Below, piece after piece: positions 17,300 to 24,484 of a DNA stretch of 58,575 nt (position 1 is its first letter; each line of letters starts with the position of its first letter). The DNA comes from CAYURP01 sp964447175. GTDB taxonomy: Bacteria; Zixibacteria; MSB-5A5; SM23-73-2. The notes under the pieces were generated by a model. That model saw only the letters and a list, made by a program, of their open reading frames with translations. It searched no databases and was not told the origin of the DNA. A program made the position numbers and the translations under genes. The stretch covers positions 1-58,575 of the forward strand of contig CAYURP010000015.1 of NCBI GenBank assembly GCA_964447175.1, given 5' to 3'.

Positions 17300-17432
17300 A
17301 TCTTTTGATATACGGCTAAACATATATGATCACTATTAAAATACAAGTTAAAATCTTGACAATCGGCTCTAAAAACCATATGTTCGATTTAAACTTAAGT
17401 TGTTGATTTTTAATGAAGAAAATCAATCCTGT

Positions 17433-17438
17433 TATACT
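17433..17438 (+). promoter_or_regulatory. Possible -10 box for the nitrilase/response-regulator pair
   Basis: TATACT at 17433-17438 has a weak TTAATG 17 bases upstream and lies about 50 bases before the TTG start at 17487. The -10 is good but the -35 is poor. Confidence 0.35.
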
Positions 17439-17486
17439 AAACTTTAAAGGTATCTTAGTCGATTCATCTATTAAGGAGAAATATAA

Positions 17487-18290
17487 TTGAGGGTAGGGTT
17501 TGTCCAATTTTGTCCGATCTTTGGCAATAAAAGAGAGAATCTCAAGAAGATAGCTCAGCTGATCCGGGACGTGGAAGCTGATCTTCTGGTTTTGCCTGAG
17601 CTCTGTACTACCGGGTATATATTTGAAAACAAAGAGGAATTGAGGAGTTTAGCGGAACCAATTCCCCATGGTCCCACGGTGGATTTTTTCAGGGATCTGG
17701 CTAATGGAAAAGGAGTCAACCTGGTCTGGGGAATGCCGGAAAGGTCTGATGATGGGGTGTTCAATACCTCTGTATTGATTAGTTCCGAAGGGGATGTAAC
17801 AACCTATAGGAAGATTCACCTTTTTGATCAGGAGAAATTTCTCTTTACGCCAGGGGACAGAAAACTGGATGTGGTTAAGATCAAAGGAGCCGTGTTGGGA
17901 GTGATGGTATGTTTTGACTGGATTTTTCCGGAGGCATGCCGGATTTTAGCTCTGAAAGGGGCTGAGATCATCTGCCATCCATCCAATCTGGTTTTACCAT
18001 ATTGTCAACCTGCTATGTTAACCAGGTGCATTGAGAACAGGGTATTTGCCATTACTGCCAATCGTTGCGGAACTGAGGAAAAAAACCAGAGGAAACTCAA
18101 CTTTACAGGTAGAAGTCAGATAGTCAGCCCGCAAGGAGAGGTATTAGCCCTTGCCAGCAAGGATAAAGACGAGGTGAAGGTAGTGGAGATAAAGCCGGAA
18201 TTAGCAAAGGATAAAATGGCTACGCCCAACAATCATCTATTTAAAGACAGAAGAACGGGTTTTTATAAAGAGATTTGTAGAAATAACTAA
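17487..18290 (+). CDS. Carbon-nitrogen hydrolase, nitrilase superfamily
   Basis: A 267-residue amidohydrolase with the complete Glu-Lys-Cys triad: E38 in LLVLPEL, K109 in TTYRKIHLFD and C142 in VMVCFDWIFPEACR. Its overall architecture is that of stand-alone nitrilase-family amidases (omega-amidase or carbamoyl-putrescine amidase type); the substrate cannot be told. Translation probably starts at a TTG at 17487, with AAGGAG at 17473-17478 eight bases before it and no nearer ATG that keeps the first beta strand MRVGFVQF. A response regulator gene follows after 14 bases, so the two are likely co-transcribed. Confidence 0.88.
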   Translation: MRVGFVQFCPIFGNKRENLKKIAQLIRDVEADLLVLPELCTTGYIFENKEELRSLAEPIPHGPTVDFFRDLANGKGVNLVWGMPERSDDGVFNTSVLISSEGDVTTYRKIHLFDQEKFLFTPGDRKLDVVKIKGAVLGVMVCFDWIFPEACRILALKGAEIICHPSNLVLPYCQPAMLTRCIENRVFAITANRCGTEEKNQRKLNFTGRSQIVSPQGEVLALASKDKDEVKVVEIKPELAKDKMATPNNHLFKDRRTGFYKEICRNN

Positions 18291-18304
18291 TAAAGGGAGG
18301 ATCA

Positions 18305-18703
18305 ATGTTAGGTGTTAAAAAGCCGGGCACCGGCAGGATTCTGGTAATAGACGATGAACCTGAGATCACGGATATCATAGCTACATTTTTAAATGAGGCT
18401 GGGTATGAAGTGAAGACTGAGAATACCGGGATGAGCGGTCTGGAAAAAGCCAAGTCCTACAAGCCGGATTTGATACTTCTGGATATAATGATGCCCTTTA
18501 TGGACGGTTATGAGGTCTGCGAGGAATTGAAAAAGATCAACCAGACCAAAAAGACTCCCATTGTCTTTTTAACAGCCAAAGACGCTAGATCTGATGAGGG
18601 GAGAAGTTTCCGTTCCGGCGGGGATATGTTTATTAAGAAGCCTTTTAGCTGTGAAAGGCTCTTAGAAATGGTAAAAGTGATCCTTATGAGCGTGAACAGG
18701 TAG
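18305..18703 (+). CDS. Single-domain response regulator (CheY-like)
   Basis: A 132-residue receiver domain without an output domain. The acidic pair D16-D17 lies in ILVIDDEPE, the phospho-acceptor is D60 in LILLDIMMPFMDGYE, the switch Thr is T90 in VFLTAKD and the conserved Lys is K112 in FIKKPF. All residues needed for phosphorylation are present. GGGAGG lies upstream of the ATG. No histidine kinase is encoded nearby, so it is an orphan. It would act by protein-protein interaction, for example in chemotaxis-like or phosphorelay signalling, or be driven by one of many kinases elsewhere. Confidence 0.92.
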   Translation: MLGVKKPGTGRILVIDDEPEITDIIATFLNEAGYEVKTENTGMSGLEKAKSYKPDLILLDIMMPFMDGYEVCEELKKINQTKKTPIVFLTAKDARSDEGRSFRSGGDMFIKKPFSCERLLEMVKVILMSVNR

Positions 18704-19389
18704 AATTACTTTTTTGTTTAAAAAAATATCCTACTTAGAATTTATTTTGCCTATATTTTTACACACCAAAATTTTAAATAGTCATTGCGAGTTCCGATAA
18801 CATCGGGACGAAGCAATCTTTTTCTACTTGTCGAAAACATTCGTTCGGAGCGGGATAAATTCCCGCTCCTATGTGTAAACAATGATTTATCAACCATAGG
18901 GCAGGGCATTCAGCCCTGCCAAAGGAGTTTTTTACACGCCCCGAAAATATTAAGGCAGGGTGGATATGGCACAATGAGATAGGCGCTTCACTAATGGATT
19001 GAGTTCCGCAAAGCGGATTGTCCTGACGCCCTGGGCTTTTTCAACCTCATACCCAATACTTGGAACCGTGCTCCACCACCCCGCCCGTTCTCTTCTTCAA
19101 ATAAAAATTCACCAAAACCATCTGTCAAGAAAATTGTGATTGGTCTCTAAAAAAGTATATGCGGAGTATTCTCCGAATTTTGACCAGCGGCAGAAGCCAC
19201 TGGTTTACCTCAATCAGTGTTCTTGGATTGTCATTGTGAGTCCCGCCCGCAATGACATTTTATGTATGCGTTTGTGTTTTTGATACACCTGTCTTCTGAT
19301 GAATGCCAATTAGCTGAGATTTTTCAGTTTTATTCCTCTTGTAACTGGATTCCTTTTACTATCAAGAGCCGAAATGAGTTTTATTTTAA
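18704..19389. other. Gene-free region with several imperfect palindromes
   Basis: No convincing ORF or RNA gene. Visible elements are a family-C arm at 18780-18822 (GTCATTGCGA to GAAGCAATC), a dyad GAGCGGGA/TCCCGCTC near 18848-18872, GGGCAGGGC/GCCCTGCC near 18899-18920, ACCAGCGGC/GCCACTGGT near 19183-19204 and a second family-C end at 19227-19257. The region looks like a repeat sink between two transcription units. Confidence 0.55.
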
Positions 19390-19417
19390 TTGACAAAAAA
19401 ATAGTGCTTGTTATATT
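19390..19417 (+). promoter_or_regulatory. Promoter of the aminotransferase operon
   Basis: A consensus TTGACA at 19390-19395, a 16-base spacer and TATATT at 19412-19417 lie 30 bases before the ATG at 19447. This is the same arrangement as upstream of nuoA. Confidence 0.7.
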
Positions 19418-19446
19418 ATCACAAGCATTCTCAAAAAGGAGCTTAA

Positions 19447-20664
19447 ATGTCAAATTCAGATAAAATTCGTCTGTCCAGAAGAGCCAGTGAGATGCCCGCC
19501 TCTCCTATCAGAAAACTGATCCCCTTTGCAGAGGAGGCAAAAAAAAGAGGAGTAAAAATCTATCATCTTAACATAGGCCAGCCGGATATTCCCACACCCA
19601 AGGAATTCATGCAAGCTGTAAAAAACTACGATGAGGAGGTCTTAGCTTACGGTAATTCCCAGGGCAGTGCACCGCTTTTGGAGGAGCTGGTAAGATACTA
19701 TAAAAGATACAACATAAATCTTCAGACCAAAGATATTGTAGTTACCACCGGGGGAAGCGAGGCTATTATTTTCGCCATGATCTGTGTGGCAGATGGGGAT
19801 GATGAGATAATCGTTTTCGAGCCTTTCTACACAAATTACAATGGATTTGCCACAATGGCTAATGTTAAGCTGGTCCCCATTACCACCTATGCTGAAACCG
19901 GATTTCACCTGCCAGAACAAAAAATAATAGAGGAGAGGATTACCTCAAAAAGCAAAGCCATTTTAATCTCCTCGCCGGGAAATCCTACAGGAGTGGTTTA
20001 CACCAGAGAAGAGCTGGAGATGCTGGCTTCTGTCTGCAAAAAACACAATCTCTTTCTGCTCTCAGATGAGGTTTACCGGGAGTTTGTTTACGACGGGGAG
20101 CATATCAGTGCTTTCAAGTTAAATGATATGGAGGACAAAGTTGTTGTTTTAGATAGCATCTCCAAACGCTTCAGCGCCTGTGGTGCGAGAATTGGATGTA
20201 TTGCCAGCAAAAACCAAAAGGTAATGACTACTGCTCTCAGATTGGGTCAAGCCAGGCTCTGCTCTCCTTCAATTGAACAATATGCAGCAACTCAGGCCTT
20301 GAAGATTTCCCAGGAGTATTTCAAAAAAGTAAATGAAGAATATAAAAGGCGGAGAGATCTGGTTTACGATGAACTTCTACAAATTCCCGGTGTGGTGTGC
20401 ATAAAACCTCAGGGTGCCTTTTATATTATGGCTAAACTTCCCATTCAGGATGTAGAGGATTTCACCAGATGGATGTTAACCGATTTCAATTTTGAAAATC
20501 AGACCACTATGTTAGCTCCCGGACCTGGATTTTACGCTTCCCCGGACAAGGGAAAGGATGAAGCCAGAATCGCTTATGTCCTGAATGTGAATGATCTAAA
20601 AAAGGCAATGAACATACTCAAGATCGGTATTGAGGTTTATAATAAAAGGGAAGCTGCTAATTGA
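19447..20664 (+). CDS. PLP-dependent class I/II aminotransferase
   Basis: A 405-residue fold-type I aminotransferase of the aspartate aminotransferase superfamily. The N-terminal part reads IYHLNIGQPDIPTP, the nucleotide-like phosphate loop TTGGSEAI, and SSPGNPTGVVYTREEL then LLSDEVYREFVYDG give the cofactor-binding Asn and Asp/Tyr. The Schiff-base lysine is K240 in DSISKRFSACGARIG, and the substrate carboxylate Arg is expected in the C-terminal DEARIAYVLN. GGAG precedes the ATG. Substrate specificity (aspartate, alanine, aromatic) cannot be decided. The stop overlaps the start of the ROK gene (TTGA), so the two are translationally coupled and head a seven- or eight-gene operon. Confidence 0.92.
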   Translation: MSNSDKIRLSRRASEMPASPIRKLIPFAEEAKKRGVKIYHLNIGQPDIPTPKEFMQAVKNYDEEVLAYGNSQGSAPLLEELVRYYKRYNINLQTKDIVVTTGGSEAIIFAMICVADGDDEIIVFEPFYTNYNGFATMANVKLVPITTYAETGFHLPEQKIIEERITSKSKAILISSPGNPTGVVYTREELEMLASVCKKHNLFLLSDEVYREFVYDGEHISAFKLNDMEDKVVVLDSISKRFSACGARIGCIASKNQKVMTTALRLGQARLCSPSIEQYAATQALKISQEYFKKVNEEYKRRRDLVYDELLQIPGVVCIKPQGAFYIMAKLPIQDVEDFTRWMLTDFNFENQTTMLAPGPGFYASPDKGKDEARIAYVLNVNDLKKAMNILKIGIEVYNKREAAN

Positions 20665-21644
20665 GAGAAAAAAAATACAGCGTTGGCGTAGATCTTGGGG
20701 GGACTAATATCAAGTCGGGGATAGTTCAGACCTCATCAGGCAAAGTTATCACCAGATCAATGCTTCCCACCCAAACCTCTCTGGGCAAGGAAATCATAAT
20801 TTCCAATATAAAGAAATCAATTAAGCAATTAATGGAATATGCAAAAAAGAGGGGCATAAAAATTGACACTATTGGTCTGGGTTGTCCTGGAACAGTGAAT
20901 GTGAAAACCGGAGAGATAATGGGAATGATCCCCAATTTACCCCAGCTTAAAAATGTAAATATAAAAAGAGAACTAAAAAAAGAATTTGATCCCCCCATCT
21001 ATGTGGATAATGATGCCAACCTGATGGGATTGGCTGAACACAGATTTGGTGCAGCTAAAGGTTACAAAAATTGCTTGTTTTTAACCATAGGGACTGGTAT
21101 TGGTGGGGGGATAATTCTGGATGGTAAAATCTTTCGGGGATCAAAATACGCCGGAGCTGAATTCGGACATACCAGCATCAAGTATGATGGCAGAAAATGC
21201 CGGTGTGGTAATATAGGATGCGTGGAATCTTATGCTGCTGCTCCAGCTATTGGCAAGAGGACAAAGAAACTTTTAAGAAAGGGAATAAGGTCCATCCTTA
21301 TAAAATGGGTCAAGGGAGACTTGAAGAAGTTGTCCAATAAATTGATCTTTGGGGCTTTCAAAAAGGGTGACGGATTGGCAACTCAAGTAGTGGAGGAGGT
21401 TTCTGTATACTTAGGAACAGCCATTGCCAGTGCGGTCAATCTCTTGAACCCGGAGGTAATAGTAATAGGCGGAGGAGTGGGTGAAGCTGGCAGGAAATTT
21501 ATACAAATGGTGGAATCCCAGGTGAGAAAAAGAGTCAATCCTTCGGCAGCAGGTTTTAAAATAAAAAAAGCTGATTTAGGGAATGAAGCTGGATTTGTCG
21601 GTGCCGCTATTCTCGGTGAAACTCTGAGAAAAAATTCCTTTTAA
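20661..21644 (+). CDS. ROK-family sugar kinase (glucokinase-like)
   Basis: The 327-residue protein has the ROK phosphate-binding start VGVDLGGTNIKSGIV and the catalytic Asp region IYVDNDANLMGLAEHRFGA. The glycine motif is LTIGTGIGGGIILDGKI, the motif AGAEFGHTSI follows, and a complete zinc site appears as CRCGNIGCVESYAA. No helix-turn-helix precedes the kinase domain, so it is an enzyme rather than a ROK repressor; glucokinase is the commonest function. It starts at a TTG overlapping the aminotransferase stop by four bases; no internal ATG fits the family start. Coupling with an aminotransferase suggests amino-sugar or cell-envelope metabolism, but this is speculative. Confidence 0.9.
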   Translation: MREKKYSVGVDLGGTNIKSGIVQTSSGKVITRSMLPTQTSLGKEIIISNIKKSIKQLMEYAKKRGIKIDTIGLGCPGTVNVKTGEIMGMIPNLPQLKNVNIKRELKKEFDPPIYVDNDANLMGLAEHRFGAAKGYKNCLFLTIGTGIGGGIILDGKIFRGSKYAGAEFGHTSIKYDGRKCRCGNIGCVESYAAAPAIGKRTKKLLRKGIRSILIKWVKGDLKKLSNKLIFGAFKKGDGLATQVVEEVSVYLGTAIASAVNLLNPEVIVIGGGVGEAGRKFIQMVESQVRKRVNPSAAGFKIKKADLGNEAGFVGAAILGETLRKNSF

Positions 21645-21656
21645 TTTCTCATAAGG

Positions 21657-21860
21657 ATGTTAAAAACCCATCTAGATCTAAAAGAATTTTTAGATGTGTG
21701 GTATCGGATCGCAGATAGTACCCTTATATCCAAAATGGCTTTTGCCCGGGCTTTCCATAACGTATATATTGTAACCGGAATCATCTGCCTTCTGAGAGCC
21801 TTTGTTTCCTATCTCAGAGGCGAAGGCAAGACCAAATGTTCAGGTATGTTAGAGGACTGA
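21657..21860 (+). CDS. Small hypothetical ORF in the operon
   Basis: A 67-residue ORF that fills the gap between the ROK kinase and the archaemetzincin homologue. It has one weakly hydrophobic stretch, VYIVTGIICLLRAFVSYL, that could be a membrane helix, and otherwise no recognisable motif. The AAGGA immediately before the ATG is too close to act as a proper ribosome binding site. It may be a real small membrane protein, or non-coding sequence that happens to be open. Confidence 0.35.
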   Translation: MLKTHLDLKEFLDVWYRIADSTLISKMAFARAFHNVYIVTGIICLLRAFVSYLRGEGKTKCSGMLED

Positions 21861-21876
21861 AGAATTCAGAGTTTAG

Positions 21877-22434
21877 ATGAAAGCCAAAGGAGTAAGTAAG
21901 CTTAAAAAAAAGATTGTTCTGGTTCCCTTAGGGGAAGTAGACTACGGTCTGGTGAACAGGTTAGCTACCAGGATAGTATCCCTCATAGATACGCCCGTGG
22001 ATATCCTCCAGGGCATTAAAATACCTCAGGAGTCATATAATCCCGGGAGGAACCAGTATTACTCCACGGTTATTATGAACAAACTGGAGCTTTTGAGATC
22101 CTCCCCCAGAGAAAAGATTTTGGGAATAATGGACGAGGATCTTTATATTCCCAGCATGAGTTTTATCTTAAGCGAAGCTGACCCGCATTCCAAAGTGGCT
22201 ATTATTTCCACCCACAGGTTAAGGCAGCAGAGTCTGGAGATTTTCGATGAAGAGAAGCTTTACTTTGCCAGAACTATCAAGGAACTGGTTCACAATCTGG
22301 GACACCTTTTGAACTTGAAACACTGTCCTAATCCCAAATGTGTAATGCACTTTTCCCATACCCTTTTTGAGGTAGATGGAAAATCGGAAAAATTCTGTGA
22401 TAATTGTAAGAGAAAAACCGGACTTAGCATCTAA
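21877..22434 (+). CDS. Archaemetzincin-family protein with a degenerate active site
   Basis: The C-terminal half follows the archaemetzincin zinc-protease signature HExxHxxGxxHCx4CxM...CxxC. Visible are H139, H143 and H149 in VHNLGHLLNLKHC, C150 and C155 in CPNPKCVMHFS, and CDNC near the end. The general-base Glu is replaced by Asn (N140) and the conserved Gly by Asn (N146). The three zinc-binding His and four Cys are kept, so the fold and both zinc sites should form but peptide hydrolysis is doubtful. At 185 residues it is full length. DUF488 overlaps its end. Its likely role is binding or regulation; the alternative is an enzyme using another base. Confidence 0.85.
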   Translation: MKAKGVSKLKKKIVLVPLGEVDYGLVNRLATRIVSLIDTPVDILQGIKIPQESYNPGRNQYYSTVIMNKLELLRSSPREKILGIMDEDLYIPSMSFILSEADPHSKVAIISTHRLRQQSLEIFDEEKLYFARTIKELVHNLGHLLNLKHCPNPKCVMHFSHTLFEVDGKSEKFCDNCKRKTGLSI

Positions 22435-22918
22435 GGAAAATAAGTCAATCTACAGTTTAGGAACATCAGTAAGGGAGAAGGAGCAGTTTAAAAAGCTTCT
22501 AAGAGAATTCAATCTAGAATTAATTGCGGACGTGAGAAGATTTCCTAAAAGCAGACTGGACTATTTTTGCAAAGACAAACTATCTTCGATGTTAAGAGAA
22601 AACAAAATTGGATATATCTATCTGGGAAAGATTTTAGGAGGATTCAGGGAAAAAGGGTATCAGGAATATACCAGAACTGAAGATTTTCACCAGGGATTGG
22701 AGAAATTAAAAAAAGTAGCTTTGGAAAAAAGAACTGCCTTTATGTGTGCCGAGAGATTCCCCTGGAGGTGTCATCGCAGATTCATAGCTCAGGCATTGGA
22801 AAAGGATGGAGGGAGGGTAGTTCATATAATCGACGAGAGTAAAACTTGGGAAGCAAAGGCAAAAAAACAGACTCAGAAGAAAAAGAGAAAAAGCGAATCT
22901 TTGAGCCGGCTTATCTGA
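22376..22918 (+). CDS. DUF488 family protein
   Basis: The family signatures are clear: ELIADVRRFPKSRLDYF near the N-terminus and TAFMCAERFPWRCHRRFIAQAL towards the C-terminus, with the Arg, Cys and His residues that suggest a small phosphate- or nucleic-acid-binding site. Function is not established for the family. The first ATG (22376) would overlap the archaemetzincin gene by 59 bases and add residues not seen in relatives, which begin close to IYSLG. An AAGGA at 22433-22437 lies ten bases before an ATC at 22448, a possible non-standard start. The C-terminal tail KKQTQKKKRKSE is very basic. Confidence 0.8.
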   Translation: MENRKNSVIIVREKPDLASKENKSIYSLGTSVREKEQFKKLLREFNLELIADVRRFPKSRLDYFCKDKLSSMLRENKIGYIYLGKILGGFREKGYQEYTRTEDFHQGLEKLKKVALEKRTAFMCAERFPWRCHRRFIAQALEKDGGRVVHIIDESKTWEAKAKKQTQKKKRKSESLSRLI

Positions 22919-23814
22919 AACTCAGAACCCAGGGTGAACTTGAAAAGCGGATAGATAAGCTGTTTAGAAAGCTTGAGAACTGTGATCTCTGCCCCAGGAA
23001 ATGCGGGGTCAACAGATTACGGGATGAGAAGGGAGTATGCAAAACCGGAAAGAAAGCAGTGGTCTCAAGTTTCGGACTCCATTTCGGTGAGGAGTCACCG
23101 CTGGTGGGTAATTCGGGTTCGGGTACGATTTTTTTCACCCACTGTAACCTGGGATGTATTTTCTGTCAGAACTACGACATTAGCCATCAGGGATACGGAA
23201 ATCCGGTCGACGAGGAATATTTAGTCAAAGTTATGTTGAGACTGCAGAGTATGGGATGCCACAATATAAACTTTGTAACCCCGACCCACGTGATTCCTCA
23301 GATAGTTAAGGCAGTCAGTCTTGCCGCAGAGGATGGGTTAAATCTTCCCCTGGTCTACAATTCAGGAGGATACGATTCAGCTGAGACTCTTAAAATCCTG
23401 GATGGTATTTTTGACATATATATGCCCGATTTCAAATATTCCAAACCGGATGTAGCAAAAAGATATTCCAATGCTCCGGACTATCCTGAGGTGGTGAAAT
23501 CTGCTTTAAAGGAAATGTATAGACAGGTAGGTGACCTGGTAATGGATTCCCGGGGTATTGCACAGAGAGGTCTGTTGATTAGACATTTAGTTTTGCCTGA
23601 TGATCAGGCCGGAACATCTGAAGCAATGAGATTCATCTCAGAGGAGTTGTCTGTTAATTCTTACGTGAACGTAATGGAGCAGTACCGACCAGAATACAAA
23701 GCCTGCGAATACCCCCCATTAGATAGAAGAATTACAAAAGATGAGTTTCTGAAGGCAGTAAAAGTCGCAAAAGATAATGGAATAAAACGGTTGGATGGAA
23801 CAATCTATTTTTAA
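22846..23814 (+). CDS. Radical SAM protein, pyruvate formate-lyase activase-like (COG1313)
   Basis: A radical SAM enzyme of the PflA-like/PflX group. The SAM-cluster motif is C100-x3-C104-x2-C107 in CNLGCIFCQN. It is preceded by the Cys-rich N-terminal module CDLCPRKCGVNRLRDEKGVC, typical of COG1313. Substrate-barrel motifs NFVTPTHVIPQI, LVYNSGGYDS and IYMPDFKY follow, ending with RLDGTIYF. No glycyl-radical enzyme is encoded here, so the substrate is unknown. The only ordinary start is a TTG at 22846, deep inside DUF488. Relatives begin right at the FEPAYL-like segment, which here is preceded by an ATC at 22897 with AAAGAG nine bases upstream. It ends two bases before the endonuclease V homologue. 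Confidence 0.88.
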   Translation: MGSKGKKTDSEEKEKKRIFEPAYLKLRTQGELEKRIDKLFRKLENCDLCPRKCGVNRLRDEKGVCKTGKKAVVSSFGLHFGEESPLVGNSGSGTIFFTHCNLGCIFCQNYDISHQGYGNPVDEEYLVKVMLRLQSMGCHNINFVTPTHVIPQIVKAVSLAAEDGLNLPLVYNSGGYDSAETLKILDGIFDIYMPDFKYSKPDVAKRYSNAPDYPEVVKSALKEMYRQVGDLVMDSRGIAQRGLLIRHLVLPDDQAGTSEAMRFISEELSVNSYVNVMEQYRPEYKACEYPPLDRRITKDEFLKAVKVAKDNGIKRLDGTIYF

Positions 23815-23816
23815 AA

Positions 23817-24482
23817 ATGGAAATTTTTCATCGCCATTCCTGGGACGTCGATTTTGAGGAAGCTATAAGAATTCAGAATGAGCTTTCACAATATGTCAGG
23901 CTAAAGGATGATTTTGAAAAAATTGAAAGTCTATCTGGAATCGGAATAGCTTTTTCTCTGTCTAAAAATGAGATAGTCGTTACATCCATCGAGTTCTCCT
24001 ATCCTGATCTTGTTATTAAAAATGAGAGTTTTGAGAAAGCTAAATTGAGATTTCCTTATGTTTCCGGTCTTTTTGCATTCAGTGCTGGTCCGTACATTTT
24101 GTCTATTTTACAAAGGTGTGGCTTACCGGATCTGGCAATCTTCCAGGGAAGAGGCATTGCCCACCCCAGAAAAATAGGTCTGGCAACTCATATGGGCATA
24201 CTTCTTGACACTCCCACAATTGCCTGTTCCCGAACGCCTTTGTGGAATGATTATGAAAAGCCTGAAACGAAAAAAGGCTCGTATACGTTTTATTCAGAAG
24301 GAAAAAAAATCGGAGCAACTTTGAGGAGCAAGGATAATACCAAGCCCATTTTTATCACGCCAGGACATAAAATCTCCCTAAAAAGCTCCATTGGGATTAT
24401 CCTGAATTGCTGTAACAAATTTAGATTGCCAGAACCCATAAGAAGGGCACATATTCTGGCAAAAAATATGCGGGGTAGCTGA
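23817..24482 (+). CDS. Endonuclease V homologue lacking the catalytic residues
   Basis: The whole 221-residue chain aligns with endonuclease V (Nfi), which nicks DNA or RNA next to deoxyinosine or inosine. Shared segments include HSWDVDFEEAIRIQNELS, RFPYVSGLFAF, GRGIAHPRKIGLATHMGILL, PIFITPGHKISL and LPEPIRRAH. Every acidic metal ligand is changed relative to the Thermotoga enzyme: D43 is Gly (GIGIAF), E89 is Ala (FSAGP) and D110 is Gln (FQGRG). The catalytic Lys region AKS reads SRT. H116 is kept. The protein should fold but cannot bind Mg in the known way, so it is probably a nucleic-acid-binding pseudoenzyme or has a new activity. No ribosome binding site is visible, which suggests coupling to the radical SAM gene. 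Confidence 0.88.
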   Translation: MEIFHRHSWDVDFEEAIRIQNELSQYVRLKDDFEKIESLSGIGIAFSLSKNEIVVTSIEFSYPDLVIKNESFEKAKLRFPYVSGLFAFSAGPYILSILQRCGLPDLAIFQGRGIAHPRKIGLATHMGILLDTPTIACSRTPLWNDYEKPETKKGSYTFYSEGKKIGATLRSKDNTKPIFITPGHKISLKSSIGIILNCCNKFRLPEPIRRAHILAKNMRGS

Positions 24483-24484
24483 AT

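Noticed and set aside
18704..19446. Possible tRNA or small RNA genes in the largest spacer
   Set aside because: No cloverleaf with acceptor, anticodon and TPsiC arms could be traced; only unrelated short dyads are present.
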